DNA of 64,000 nt from Xiphophorus maculatus (taxonomy: Eukaryota; Chordata; Actinopteri; Cyprinodontiformes; Poeciliidae). The DNA lies in contig NC_036447.1 in NCBI RefSeq assembly GCF_002775205.1, positions 22,798,501-22,862,500 on the forward strand. Reading direction: 5' to 3'. The position numbers were made by a program, and so were the translations under genes. Below are positions 26,293 through 38,899 of this stretch, in pieces. The notes below the pieces were generated by a model. The model had not been told where the DNA came from and did not search any database. It was given only the letters and a program-made list of their open reading frames with translations. How positions within the stretch are numbered: position 1 is the first letter of the stretch; the number at the start of each line of letters is the position of its first letter.

Positions 26293-26365
26293 GGGCCTCT
26301 CCAGAGCACGCTTTCAGATAGAGGAAAAAAATACGGAAGTCATGGGTTTCCCTCCCCGCCTCCAT

Positions 26366-26412
26366 ACACAGACACACACACGCACACACACACACACACA
26401 GACACACACACG
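26366..26412. repeat. (CA)n microsatellite
   Basis: ACACAC run with a few G interruptions just upstream of the CD70-like TATA box. Confidence 0.9.
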
Positions 26413-26486
26413 CCAACTGTCTCCCCTCCCCTCCCTGCTTTCGCTCAGCGGCTTTCACTGGAGGTGCGAAAACTAGACTTTCCGCG

Positions 26487-26526
26487 GCTCTCCTCTCTGT
26501 TGCGCAAGTGCAACAGAGAGGAGAGC
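26487..26526. repeat. perfect 17-bp GC-balanced hairpin upstream of the CD70-like promoter
   Basis: GCTCTCCTCTCTGTTGC (26487-26503) and GCAACAGAGAGGAGAGC (26510-26526) are exact reverse complements around a GCAAGT loop. It lies about 200 bases upstream of the TATA box. Confidence 0.92.
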
Positions 26527-27099
26527 GTGTGTCGTGGAAACCGAAAGGAAAAGAGAGAAAAAGTATCACCCCAGGGCTTTTTATTATCATTATTATTATG
26601 TATTTATTACCAGGTTACATTCCTATACAGTCACAAAAAAATATATATATACAAACTCTTACCAGAACACATGGACGGGGGCCCTCTCCATAGGGGCCCC
26701 AACACGACAGAGAGACGCTTCAAAGTATTTTCTATTAATGGGAAGGGTGGAGCGCACGTGGGTGGATGTTGAACATGATGAGAAAGAGCGGGATTTTTCT
26801 CTCTTTTTATTCCAACACGATAAAGTTTAACACGTGGGAGAAAGAGGCCAGGTCAGCAAAAGAGAGATAGAGTGATGGGTTTGAACACGCTGTGCAGGCG
26901 TATTTAAAGAGGCAGGTTATCAGATGGAGCTGGATGAAACTCCAAGGAAGGGAGAAGGATTTTCCCAAATTCAATAATAAAATGACATGTGTCCGGATGC
27001 GCAGTAATCAAGATCAACTAGAGATTTGACTTTATGGAACGATTTCGTGTTGATCCGAGACATTCGGTTTTATTGGACCAGTTGTCATGCAGTTATTGC

Positions 27100-27320
27100 A
27101 CATCCTCCATTCTCGGAAAGAGTTCAGCTTCCTTTCACCTTCTGTAAGAAAACGGACCCACAGCATCACAGATCCTCTGCCTTGCTTCAGCATGAACACA
27201 GAGAGCTTTTAGTGACGCTCTCTGTTTTGCGTCACTGAAAAGCTACATCTTGGCCTCGTCTGAGCAAAATGAATTTGAGATGTTTACATTTGTGATGGTA
27301 GGGCAGAAAAGGCCTTTTCT
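27100..27320. repeat. Tc1-type repeat fragment with interlocking inverted repeats
   Basis: CCCACAGCATCACAGATCCT followed by TCTGCCTTGCTTCAGCATG, and later CATCTTGGCCTCGTCTGAGC, resemble the antisense of a Tc1-like transposase region found in many fish repeats. Between them at 27198-27244 are two interleaved inverted repeats (see findings). Confidence 0.5.
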
Positions 27321-28499
27321 GTCCCAGTCGGGGGCGGGGGGGACGCTGGGTGAGTCCAAGACTCCACTCTTTGTCGTATGTCTCCAAACATTTGGGAGAT
27401 TTTTGTTTTTAAACATAAATGGCTCCATTAAAATTGTGGAGTTCTGGATTCTAAACGGAAAGCTCAGATCAAATCTACTTGGTTCAAAACGTGATGCAAT
27501 ATGAAAATATCACATTTATACTGAAGGCTTCGCAGTAACTGTGAAAACAATCGTGTCTTAACACGAGAAACCAACTCTTTGAGTAGTGCTCCTGAATTTC
27601 TCATCTGATTTCTCCATTGTTCCTGGGATTATGACACTCATGTGGAAGATGAATTTGTTTTAAGCCTTTTCATCCCTTGCCTGCTGCTGTGTAATAAATA
27701 TATTCACGGGAACATCGTTTCGGTTCCGCTTTGCACGTTATGCGACCAGGTTGACGTCAGCCACATGCAGTGGTTATAGCTAACTGCACTTTGTTGACAT
27801 TTTTCCTGCAAAAGGTATTTTATGAACTGGTTGCGTAAGCTTAAAGTTCCTCTAAACTCTGCCAACTTCATTAGGAAATAAAAAAGAAAAAGAACTTCTT
27901 TCTTTCCTGTTTCCATTTGGGAGTTTTCATGTTAGAAACAACCAAACTGACGTTTTCGCTAGAAGAAGAAGAAGAAAAGAAAAGAAAAACAATCACATTT
28001 CAAATGGTAATGTCCCATCAAACAGCCAAAACTCAAAAGGCCAAATTTAAATCCCGACTTTGATGTTTGCTGTGTGTCGTTTCCAAATCAGATTCTTATC
28101 TGGCGCTCAGCAGCGATTTACCAGACTACTTAGCGGAGCGAGACTCTGTGACGTAGGCCGCTGATCGACGGGACACAGGAATCCATTTCGACCAAAACAA
28201 AACAAACCTGAGGACGTGTGACCGAAAAATATCCTAAAATAAGATTCTCGGGTTACGTCAGAGGGAAAGTCTGTTGTGTGGACAGAAGTTTGGACTGTGC
28301 GGTGCATTGCAAAAGAAAACACAGTCCATGAACTTTCCACGTCTTGCTGCTCAATGGCTGCAAACTTCCTGGTGTGTTTTTGGGGATCATGTGATGAGCA
28401 ACCACAAACCATTCCATAACTGTGAAGCAGATGAAACGTTTCGTGTTTGTGTTTTACAAATCTTGTGTGTGTGGGTGTGTGTGTGTGTGTCATGCGTTA

Positions 28500-29170
28500 A
28501 TGTTGAGTCAATACTTTGTAGAAAGCATCAAATTGCAACTGTCAGCGTTTCGGGACTTAGATGTCTCCATATGAGAAGAGAAGTTATTTTTTGCCAAATA
28601 CATCAAGCTCACATCCATTCTCAGTTCTTTTCATACTTTCAATGAAATTTAGGTCTAAACTTTGACTGGGCCATTCTAGAACATGGATTTGCATTGACTG
28701 TAGCTCTGGCTGTACGCTTAGGATTGACCAGGAAGGCATCAACATGGATGTTTTTAGCACTAGCTTTCCCTAAACACCATGTCAGCACAGGGTTTTAACA
28801 TTTGTGAAACTAATGTTTGTGATTAGTTGCTTCAGGGTTGGCACAGCTAACTGTTTAGCTAGCCGTGCCCATCCCACATGCTGCTTGTTCAAAACCTCCT
28901 TCAGAGAACAGCTGGATTTGTAGTGAGATCAGATGGACTCTCTTTACTGTTGAGGCCACTTCTGAAGGCGGTTGGTTGCATTGGGATTTATTTACCAGAG
29001 TCAAAGTGAAAGGAGCTGAAAATGCAAGTGGATGTAGCACTCTTCAGGTTTGTAAAGGATATGAAAATCATGTCAGATTTTCCTTCAGTTTCACAGTTTT
29101 GCTCTACTTTGTGCTGGTCTGTCACGGAATATTCCCAGTAAAATACACTGAGGTTTGTGGTGAAGAAAAT
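28500..29170. repeat. decayed Tc1-type repeat (copy 4, interrupted)
   Basis: GTTGAGTCAATACTTTGTAG, AATTTAGGTCTAAACTTTGA followed by CTGGGCCATTCTAGAACATG, and GTAGCTCTGGCTGTACGCTT at 28500-28720. At 29110-29165, GTGCTGGTCTGTCACGGAAT and AAATACACTGAGGTTTGTGG are the end of the same family. The intervening 28800-29090 does not match. Confidence 0.6.
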
Positions 29171-31756
29171 GTGTGTGAAAGCTGAAAAAAAAAATCTCTC
29201 TCTCTATATATACAGTATATATATTTACAAAGAATAACATGTTCATGCTGCTGTTATTTTGTTTGCATTAAACAGAACAGGGCATCCGCTAACTGCAAGA
29301 AAAAGCTCTTACGTGTCACCTATGGGAAAGAAAAGTTCAAACATTCGCTTGTGTTAAAGTTTGCCGTGTTTCTCGTGTAGAACAGGGCAGGTCTAATCTT
29401 TTAGCGGTCAAGTCTTCTTTATGAAACAAGGTGTTTCATTGGTCAGGCGCCGCAGCTGCATCATGGAAAACATTTATGTTCTGAGGTTCTGGTTAAGAAA
29501 AAGTCTGGTGAGATGAGGTGGTGCAGGAAGAAAGAAAAAAAAAAAAAAACACAGACAGACCGCACATAAGTGAAAGCACACACACCTGCCCTCTGACACA
29601 CACGGACAAAAAAAATAGGTTTAGGTTTGTGGCGAGAGAATGTCACACTGCATCTCGCAAACCTTCTCCAGGTGAAGGTGCTGGCGCTGGGGCTGGTTCT
29701 GTTTCAGACTTATATTTAAATCAAAAGGAGGAGGAAATTTCACATCAGAACGTTTCCTAATGAGAGCTGTACCGGTTGTGCCTCTGCACATTCTGGCTCT
29801 AGTACAGAAGAGCAAACCTGTTTATAAATAAATTCCAGGTTCCAGGTCCCAGGAGTTCCACTGTTTCTGCGTCTAACGTCTACAAAAATGAATCCGTTAT
29901 CAGCTCTGTGTGTCTCAGTAGAATCCCCAGATTTATCTACTGTTTTAAAAAGAGGACATAAGATGTAGCTGGCTAAACTCCAACCTCTGGTTACTGAGTT
30001 GGTGACTTTGTGTTGGTCTACTTTTACATAAAAAAAATTGAGTATTTGGTGATTTGACTGCAAACGATGCTCATATTACATTTTGTAAACGAACCCCTTT
30101 AACATAAAATCTGTGTATTTCATTTTTGGAGCCTTGAGTTGGCCCTTTTAAAATGTGGAGTTTTAATGCTGCATTAAAACTCTCGGCAATGCTCAAATAT
30201 TGGAAAATTCTGAAGTTATACTGCGTCTTTCAGGGACCAGCATGGTGCCGGGTTACACAGGACATTTCAAACCACCTGCTGATGTAAAGGCCTACGTATG
30301 ACTTTACTAAAATTTGCAAACAGACACTTTCATACAGATGTGGCAACATGACCGGCTCTGACCTGGTGGCCCTTACTCTTCTAAATGCGGCCCTGTAAAA
30401 CATTAAGGAGCATCTCAGAGCTTTGCGTCTCATCACATGCTTTTGCTCAGATGTACATTGTCTGGGTCAGAATAACATTTTGTAATTCGATCCGATTAGA
30501 CGAAAGTAGGTGCTAGTCATTAATTGCATAGTGGCTGAACTGATTTGATCTGTTGGATTCCCGTCTGGACATTGGCGTTGTTACTGTGAGACAAGTCACG
30601 CACCGCTCACGGTTAATGTTGCACATGGTGAGGGCTTCCCACAGTAAATTAAGCACTAATTTTCCACAGCTTTACTCGTGGCATTTATGGTAATCATCTT
30701 CAGACTCTATTTTTAATCCGCTGATGTTGCAGCATGCTGGCTTTACAGGAATGTTTGTCAGCCGCAAAAACGGGAACTGAACTGTTGCATGAAGAAAAAC
30801 AAGAGTCAGAAGGTGCCTTGGGTTTAACTTTAATGAGTCACTCTAATGTAAATTTCAGCAACCTAACAAGTGCTGCGCTTCTGATGCCGTCACATTTTTA
30901 GCTCTCTCTCTCTCTCTTCTGATGTTTTTTTGTTTGTTTTGAAAGTTTGCAGATTACCAGTACCACATAGCCTGCATATTATAAATAAAAATACATCAGA
31001 GTGCTTCAAGAAAGCAACCTTCATCACAAGCTTCCTGGCCTCAGTTAGGCATCTCATATTTGACAAAACAAACTTCTGAGTTGGCAAAGCTGCACAGTCT
31101 GTTCATAATTTCTCCCAGAGGTTCTGTGAGCCTGGAATCTGTTGGAGCGACTGCAGTTACTGACGTTTTTGTGGACCATTCCACAAATTAAGGAATTTTC
31201 CAGACTCCCCTAATGCATTTTTTTTATTCTAATCTATAAAAAATATGCTTATCTAACAATTCAACATGTTATGCATGTTGTAGTTATTAGTATTCCAGCT
31301 TTTTCGTGCTTGAAAACTAACATTGAATCCCTTGTTTGTGCACACAGCCTTGCCCAATAATTCTGATTACCACTATATAATATTGTTATATATTAATATT
31401 GGAATTTTCAAAACTGATATCTGTGTAGAATGCATTTATTTATTTAACAAGTTCAATTATTGCCTGGTCTTCCTGAGAACATCTTGTTTAGCGGGGGTTC
31501 TGACTGTTCTGACTGTAACTCAAAGACAAACAGAAACTTCTCCAAAAGTCATTTTCTCAGTGTGGAGAAAGTATTTCAAGTGCAAACCAAAAGTAATTGA
31601 TGTTGATCCATGTCAGCTGATTCACCACCCAGGGCGTCATGTTTTCAGGGGGCGTCACAAACACTTGTAGAAGCGGGGTTCCTTTAATATAAAAATGTTT
31701 TAACTACTTTGGACAATAAACTGAATTTTTTTTTTTTGACATCTTGGATCAAATCG

Positions 31757-31935
31757 GAAACCAATTCAGTTGAGTTTATTTATACACTTTACAATTTACA
31801 ACAAGTCATCTCAATCCATTCATACAGACATTACAGTTGATGTATTTAATTTTGAGTCAATTGTGATTCAGCTGAAGTGGCTTTCTTTGTAAAGTGCCTT
31901 GAGAAAACATGGATTGTAAACTGGTGGTAAATAAA
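31757..31935. repeat. fragment of a common fish retroposon-like repeat
   Basis: AGTTGAGTTTATTTATACACTTTACAATTTACA near the start and TTTGTAAAGTGCCTTGAGAA with GTAAATAAACAGAA near the end resemble the ends of fish LINE/SINE-derived repeats of the (TTTATTTATA)-(AAAGTGC) type. The class is uncertain. Confidence 0.4.
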
Positions 31936-33084
31936 CAGAATGTCGTCTCATTAGGATCAATTTAGATAGATATATGAAATCTGCAGTTATTAATCTTTAG
32001 CACTTTACATAAATTATTGATCTTACTGAAGTTGTTCCTTGGCTAAAAGAGTCCACATAAACTCCAAAGCTGTCATTTTACAATAAGTTTCTTTACCAGA
32101 CTTTTACTTTGGAGAGAACGTGTCTTTGTAATGCGCTTTCTATTCCCTGAGGTTTCTCGGGAGTTTTTGTTTTTCATCTTTTTCGAAGATTCAAATCGGT
32201 TCAGGAACTTTCACTGTTGCAGCTCCGCAAAAGTCCACACATCACATGAAGAGACAGAGTGCTTTCTAAACAAACTGAACAAAAAGTGCCTAAGTAGTAA
32301 AAAAACATCACAAGGAATGAAAATTGAGAAATGCAGCAGTGTGATGGGAAAAGATGAAGGGACTCTTTTTGCGTAGGAGTGACAGATGAGGAAGTAGCTA
32401 CGAAACAGAGAAAATGAGAAAATTAACAATGGAAACAGGACAAACTCTTGTTAAATGTCATATAAGCATTTGTGGGGGCAAGAAACCCCCCCCACATAAC
32501 TCTGTTCCTTAAAGAACACAGAGATCTTCAAAAGTCCATGTTTATTTTTTAAAGCTTGGGATAAAACCCAGGATCACTTTCTGTTTTTCTAAAAATGTCT
32601 AAACTGCCTGAAGGTCTTTCAATGTGTTCAAACTTGACTGAAATGAATTACCTAAACAAGCATTCATTCCCTCGGATGTTTTTTCCTTTTATTGAGTTTA
32701 CAAATCAATCACAGACAAAAAGAAAATGGCTGTCTGATTAAAACAAACTCTTTAATCTCCAAAATACATAAATATTTGTAAGACGAAAAAAAGAAATGAT
32801 TGGATGAATATTTCTCTTCGGTAAAGTGACAGACTTAATTCAACAGAGGTCCAGCCAACTGGTGATTGTAGTCTGACGATGAGTGGGATGGAGATCACCG
32901 GAGTGCAGTGTGTCGCAGTATGAGGACACCTGCTGTGTCTGGGAGGTCCGTTCACTGGTTCATCAGTGTTCCTGGGTTCCACTAAGACAACAAAAACAAT
33001 ACAAGCGATCCAGGAGGAGTAATTGGTTTCCATCATTCACTTACAGCGAGACAAAGAAGACACACAGACATGCTCTGAAGACAA

Positions 33085-33205
33085 TCTAGGTGAATGTTCA
33101 GGAATGGCCCAGTCAAAGTCTCTGACAGAGTTTGAACAGCTTTGCAAGAATGGGGTGAAACTCCAGCATCCAGATGTGCAGCCTGGTGGAGACTTGAAGG
33201 GCGTG
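33085..33205 (+). repeat. decayed Tc1-type repeat (copy 5)
   Basis: GAATGGCCCAGTCAAAGTCT, then TTTGCAAGAATGGGGTGAAA, CCAGCATCCAGATGTGCAGC and CTGGTGGAGACTTGA. This is the conserved downstream half of the same family as the 18140-18580 copy. Confidence 0.7.
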
Positions 33206-34269
33206 AATATTAATGCAGTCTGTTATCTCATGTGACAAATTGTTCTTTAATTATCATTATTTTGTAGAATTTTTTAGCAAATAATTTTTTGATAAAACAA
33301 AAATGTTGATCATAATTAATTTATTATTATTAATAATAATACTAATTCATTTATTTATTTTAAAGAAGGTAAAACGTCCAAGGGAGTTATTACATTTTAT
33401 AGGTTGCAAATGTCCAGACATCTGTTATTGCGTCTTTCGTCGTCAGCCTTGAATGATGAAGTACTGACCGTGAGAAATAAGAATCAAACCTTTCACCGTT
33501 TAGACATGAAATCTTTTTTACAGTAAGTGTTGAAATACAGAAGGAAGGCGCACGTCATTTCCCTCAGGCGAGGGATGCGAGCGATTTGCCGCAACCGGAG
33601 CGTCATAAATCTGGACACATGGATCTTGTTTTGGATTTTCTGCGGTCAGGACTTTGTTCTGACACTTTTCAATCAAAACAAAAACAGCAAAGTGATGCGC
33701 TGGGCTTTCTCCCTGGGAAGTCACTGCCGTGGCTTTCACTTCATGTTCAGAAAGGTATTCGCTTTCTTTCTTCTTGTTTTTTTGTGATGTCACTCAGTGC
33801 TCCTCTACTGTATGTACAGAAACAGAAAAACCTCCAGTTCAAGAGCTTTTGCTGCCCCCTGGAGGAGTAAAGAAATATAACTTTTTCTTCCATTAAGTTA
33901 GCGCAGTGGTACCCAAAGTGGGGGGCGCAGTGCCATTGCAGGGGGGTACTTATTTCAGCAAGTCTCTCCAAGTGAAACACTTTATATGGATTAATGAAGC
34001 AGAGACTGATTTTTTAGTCATCTTAATTATGATGGTTTTCTAATAACAGGTAATGTAAACACAGCATTTCAGATTAGAAAATTACATCCGATCAATAAAA
34101 AAGTTACAAGTCCTGCGTGACAGGCGTAAAAATGTCAGTCAACTACTTCCTGTTGATTCATCCTTAATTAAACAAACTAAAACACATTCTTGTGTGTCAC
34201 CTAAACTGAACAGTTCAAATGAAACCAAATCAAAGTTAAATCAGACCGAACTTCTCTTGTTTTAGGTCA

Positions 34270-34660
34270 CTTAGAATGACTAAAATGATGTCTATTTGCC
34301 AAATGCAAGAAAACTTTCAAGGACAATTTTTGTTAAAAGTTATTTTTTTCCAACTTTTTTTGAATTCAGAAGTTAAATCAGAGTCAGGGGATAATTATCT
34401 TTTAAACTGTGTGACTTGGGTCAAAGGTTTTGGTTTTCCCACCTTGTCATATCTACCCACAACTTTTCCTCATGATTGAGATCATGACTATGTGACGGCC
34501 ACACCAAAACATTCACTTTGTTGACCTTTATAACCGCTGGATGTGCAGGGTTATTATTCATTTTATAGATCCATCTGTGACTAAGATTTAACGACCTGAT
34601 GTCTTCAGATGTTGTTGCAGGACACGTTTCACTTTGGATAATGACAGTAGGAAGGAAGAT
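34270..34660 (-). repeat. Sleeping-Beauty/salmonid-type Tc1 transposase remnant
   Basis: On the plus strand GGTCAAAGGTTTTGGTTTTC, then CATGATTGAGATCATGACTA, TGTGACGGCCACACCAAAAC and CACTTTGTTGACCTT. Next come TGACTAAGATTTAACGACCT and GATGTCTTCAGATGTTG. These match, with many changes, the antisense of the salmonid-type Tc1 transposase gene (around the [11 protein letters not shown] coding segment). No open frame survives. Confidence 0.6.
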
Positions 34661-36104
34661 GATATTTAGATCTGTTCGTACATTTAAGTTGAGTCAAGGG
34701 AGAAGTCTAGTGTTTGCCCATTAAAGCTCAGTTCCACTTTGATCAGGATGTTAAAAGGAACTGTTTTAGCATGAAGCAACAGGAGAAAACTGAGAAAACA
34801 AATAAGTGCAGAAGTATGGTTTCTACACCTAATCTTAAAGTCTGTGATAGTACGGAATAGGGGCGGGATTCAAATGTCCCAGAGGTCAAAGCATTGGGAA
34901 GTTTTTGTAAATTAAAAACCTGACAACTTTCTTCAAAATTTCTCGGTTTGCAGTACTTGGTTGCTACTGGACCAAACTTTCTCAATTTCTCAAAATACCA
35001 CCTTAGACGTGTTGCTCTCAGTAAACAGTTGTCATTCATATAGTCACTCATTTCAACATTTAAATGCACAACACTATCACAGTTGTAATGCAACATGTGC
35101 TCTAAAGGTGACCAGACACATTGGGTAGGTTGAAGATTTTATTTCACAGCCATATCCCAATTAACTTTAGGCCTACGTATATATTAATAGAGATAGGAGA
35201 CGCAGTGAAGTGGGTGAATACCAGACCACAGGCTCCACCTAGCGGAGGAAAACACAATTACAAGAAGGAAGAAACCCTCAAAATGAGGGTTTTGAGGGTT
35301 GGTAATATGTTAACTTAGGTTCTGGAGCAGGGCCACGGCCAAAACCACACCTCCAACTTCCCAAGCAGACTCCTTATGCTCTGCTCACCCGTTCTTCTCA
35401 CTCTGCTAATTTTCCTCAACCCTACCCCTCTTTACCTTTTACCTCTTTTACCCCATCCCTCTTCATCCCATCATCCTAATCCCCCTCTTCCTTCCCTCCA
35501 TCTCATAACCATGCTTTGCTCCTTTTTGCCCCAGGTTTCGTCTGCAGAGTCCCAAGAGCGCTCTGGAAAAAAAGTGGCACACATTTTCCTGAAGACCTCC
35601 ACGTTGGGTCTTCATCGCCCAAGCCCTCCAGCTTTCTCGCTCATTCGTCCCCTTCATCCAGTTCCTTCAATAAATCTTGTCAGGTTATACCTTTGCGGCC
35701 TGGTCCTTCTTCTGTGTCACTTCACTCAACTACATGGTTCAAACATTAAAAGCTTATGGTTGACTTTCTACCAATGTTTATAGAATATTTTTTAATAATG
35801 TGGTTAGAGTTAATCAGTTCCTACATGATATTATTTGATGGAGCAGTAGTTGTGGATTTTGGTCATGTAAAACGGTCGACATCTGTAGATACACAGTTCA
35901 GGAAAGTTTACTCTGAAACACAGGTGCTGAACACCCAGTTTGTGTTCAGCTGAAAAAAATGTTGTGACACCTCCACGACCCGATTGGTTCTGATCTTCTG
36001 TTCAGAGCTCGGATGGGTCCGGAGTGACATGGTGATGTTGAGATGTAGAGCTGCGTATCATCTCTTAGTATTTTCCTTTTTGCTAAGACAGGCTGGTTGT
36101 TGAA

Positions 36105-36690
36105 ATATCAATCAATCAAATCAATCAAATTTTATTTGTATAGCACATTTCAGCGACAAGGCATTTTAAAGTGCTTTACAACCTAACAAACACAAAGTCA
36201 TGCAACATGGACTCAACAATCACAACACGACATAGAGACAAGTGCCATCATTACATTCGTAATTGATTACGTTTCAAATACATCTCTTAACAGGTGGGTT
36301 TTAACGCTGATTTAAAGGAAGACAGTTTTTCAGCTGTTTTACAGTTTTCTGGAAGTTTGTTCCAGATTTGTGGTGCATAGAAGCTGAATGCTGCTTCTCC
36401 TTGTTTGGTTCTGGGGATGCAGAGCAGAACCAGAACCAGAAGACCTGAGGGGTCTAGAAGGTTGATACAACAACAGCAGACCTTGAATGTATTGTGGTGC
36501 TAAGCCGTTCAGTGATTTATAAACTAACAGTATCTTAAAGTTTATTCTTTGAGCTACAGGGAGCCAGTGGAGGGACTTTAAAACTGGTATTATGTGCTCT
36601 ATCTTCCTGGTTTTAGTGAGAACTGCAGTTGTTTGATTGATTTGTTGGACAGACCTGTGAAGACGCTGTTGCAGTAATCAATGTGACTAA
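36105..36690. repeat. fish LINE/SINE-like interspersed repeat (copy A)
   Basis: Starts with repeated ATCAATCAA units then TTTTATTTGTATAGCACATT, TCAGCGACAAGGCATTTTAA and AGTGCTTTACA. Farther on are TTTTCTGGAAGTTTGTTCCAG and CAGGGAGCCAGTGGAGGGAC. The simple-repeat end (TTGATTGAT on the minus strand) suggests a retroposon tail. A second, more diverged copy is at 46395-46700. Confidence 0.65.
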
Positions 36691-38184
36691 AGATAAATCT
36701 GAACTTATTACAGTAATAATAGTGATAAAAATACTTATAGTTAAAAGTGTATTTACAAGTGAAGCTCCCAGGTCTTTATTTAAAGAAAAATTTAAAAAAA
36801 TTAAACTGTAGAAAGTCACTTTTAGTTGTATTCTCCCATAATAATTAAAATAGTAAACACTTAAAATCATTCAGAAAGAGATATGAAAAGTTTTCTCACA
36901 TTTTCAGACAAGGACACAAGTCTGCAACTACTGAAGACTTTAATTGTAACTCTAGGTGGCGCTGTTGCTCCTAAGTTGAGAAACATATGCATATGAAAAT
37001 ACTTCAGAAGTCACGATATTTACCCTTGAAACCATCAGGTTAGTGAGGATCCTAGTTGTGTAGTGACTGCCTGCATTGCTCCATGGGATATCAGAGACAG
37101 CACTACTTAAACAAACCCAATATGATTTTGTAAAAGCCCCAACAATGGGTAAACCAGAATTGGTTAGTTTTTATGAGCCATCCATGACTTGCACTTGGCC
37201 ACACCTTTAAGAACCATCTGGAGGCACCTGCAGGCCATATGAATTAACTCGGGACTGGCTCATTTGTGATTCACTACGTCTTTCGTCATTTACTAAAATG
37301 TTTTGTTTTTTTAATCTTAATTTGTTTCCAATGAGGTTGAAAAAATGCAGATACATGATATGACACAGCTTCATTTCTGTTTCAAGAATTAAATAAATCT
37401 TGTGGTTAATTAAAAGCAAACTGAAATTTTCCAGAAATCACCTTTTTAGCCTTTTTACAGTTTAGTGAAAATGTCATCCTTACAGGTTTCTTTTCTTTCT
37501 TTTTGCTTGTTTGTGACGACCATAGTTGGAGCCTGTGTCCAGCAGCCACTGGGTGAGAGTCACAAACGTTTTGCATTCAGATCACTCAGACAAGCTACAT
37601 AGACACAAAAAAACTGCTTTCCAATGACAATTTTGATTATTCAAGTGAACACGTTGAGCTTTTACACGCTTCCTTTTCACATGTAAATCATTCTCTTATG
37701 GTCTATATACAGTAGAACTGCAATGCTTTGGTTTGAAGTTCTCGATATTGTAGCTCCACAGATCCATCGTTTACCCTTATTTAACGCACCACTTCACCCC
37801 TTTTGGCCATATTTGTAGTTTGATAGCAGCAATATGTTTTATCCACCGGCAGAGAACCTTTTTATTCCCAAGTTTAAGATGACTTGTCCTGTCTACAACA
37901 TGGAGTGTCGTTTAACTCTAGCGTCTATGCATGTCAGATACGTATTAAGATGTGCTAGCATCTTGTGCTAACGCTAGCGCAAGGTGAATGAAGTAAACAA
38001 AGCCTCGACATAATGAAGGAGTTAGCTAACAGGAGCATCACGAACGTCACTGAATGCATTTGAATTATGTGTAAAAAAAAAAAAAAAGCCAAATAATTAT
38101 ATCCAAAACATGCAGTACAGTTATGTCTTCAGAGGGTAACTACAAGCTAGCACACAGCACTAACAGAAGCGGACTTTCCCCACT

Positions 38185-38414
38185 CACGTGGGTAGAGCTG
38201 CTGAGAAAAATAACATTTAGCCAGGCACTGGGGTGATGTAAGGAATCCCAGAAGCAAAACTTTTTGACTTACCAACTAAGAGACTGCGGCAAAACTGAAC
38301 TTAGACTACAAAATCACTGCGAGGAGGGAAAAAAAATGGCGGATTGACGCGACTGATTAGCCGGAAGTCATGACCTTGTTTAGCAGTTCCACAGTAAACG
38401 TAGTGGTGACGTCA
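38185..38414 (+). promoter_or_regulatory. cluster of promoter-type motifs upstream of the phosphatase gene
   Basis: Within 230 bases: E-box CACGTG at 38185-38190, a YY1-type AAAATGGCGG at 38333-38342, an ETS-type CCGGAAGT at 38361-38368 and a perfect CRE TGACGTCA at 38407-38414. This combination is typical of CpG-poor housekeeping promoters. It lies about 0.8 kb before the phosphatase ATG, so it may be an alternative or true upstream promoter, or part of an old transposon carrying these sites. No gene starts immediately after it. Confidence 0.4.
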
Positions 38415-38899
38415 TAGACAAGCAAATGAGGAAAATGAACAGAGTGACAAATATAACGCAAAAAATATATATCCATCAATTGGGAGAGAATAAATTACAT
38501 TTAGTTGCACTCCCAGACAACGCACACAAATAAAATGTATTCAAGGGATTTTGCATGATATGTCCCCGTTAAGCGAAATACTTTTCACTTAATAAACGAA
38601 ATTTTAGACAACTGCCTTTTAATTTACTGGATTTTATTTTGTCTATAATTGCTTGGTGATTGGACAAAGAACCAAAAACGACGGATTTTTAAGTTTGCAA
38701 GCTATACTGTTTCATGGCACTGCTTATACTAAACGATCTACTGCATTTTGATGAAAGTTTGCATGTTGGCTTATGAAAACGAGCAGTGAACAGTGATGAA
38801 GAAAGCCATCTTTCCTCCAGACACTGACAAATCTCTGATGCATTTGTCTGCGAGCCTTCCGGGGAAGGTGAGGTGAAATTTCTCCGAATCTCGTAGCTT

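Larger units (their letters stand above)
26530..38180. other. large intergenic interval, repeats but no recognisable gene
   Basis: About 11.7 kb between the start of the CD70-like gene and the phosphatase promoter region. All open frames are short (the longest about 135 codons at 35376-35783, low-complexity Leu/Pro/Ser/His) and none carries a domain I recognise. Identified contents are decayed Tc1-type copies, a Sleeping-Beauty-like fragment, LINE/SINE-like repeats and a hAT-like start (GTGGTACCCAAAGTGGGGGG, 33907-33926). AT or CT microsatellites lie near 29197-29225 and 30901-30917. Distal enhancers or a non-coding RNA could be present but cannot be shown from the sequence alone. Confidence 0.5.

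Noticed and set aside
26257-26772. 171-codon frame opposite the CD70-like promoter
   Set aside because: Contains a Thr/His run from the CA microsatellite, overlaps the promoter on the other strand and has no recognisable domain.
35376-35783. 135-codon frame rich in Leu, Pro, Ser and His
   Set aside because: Low-complexity pyrimidine-rich DNA with no domain, no splice support and no clear start context.
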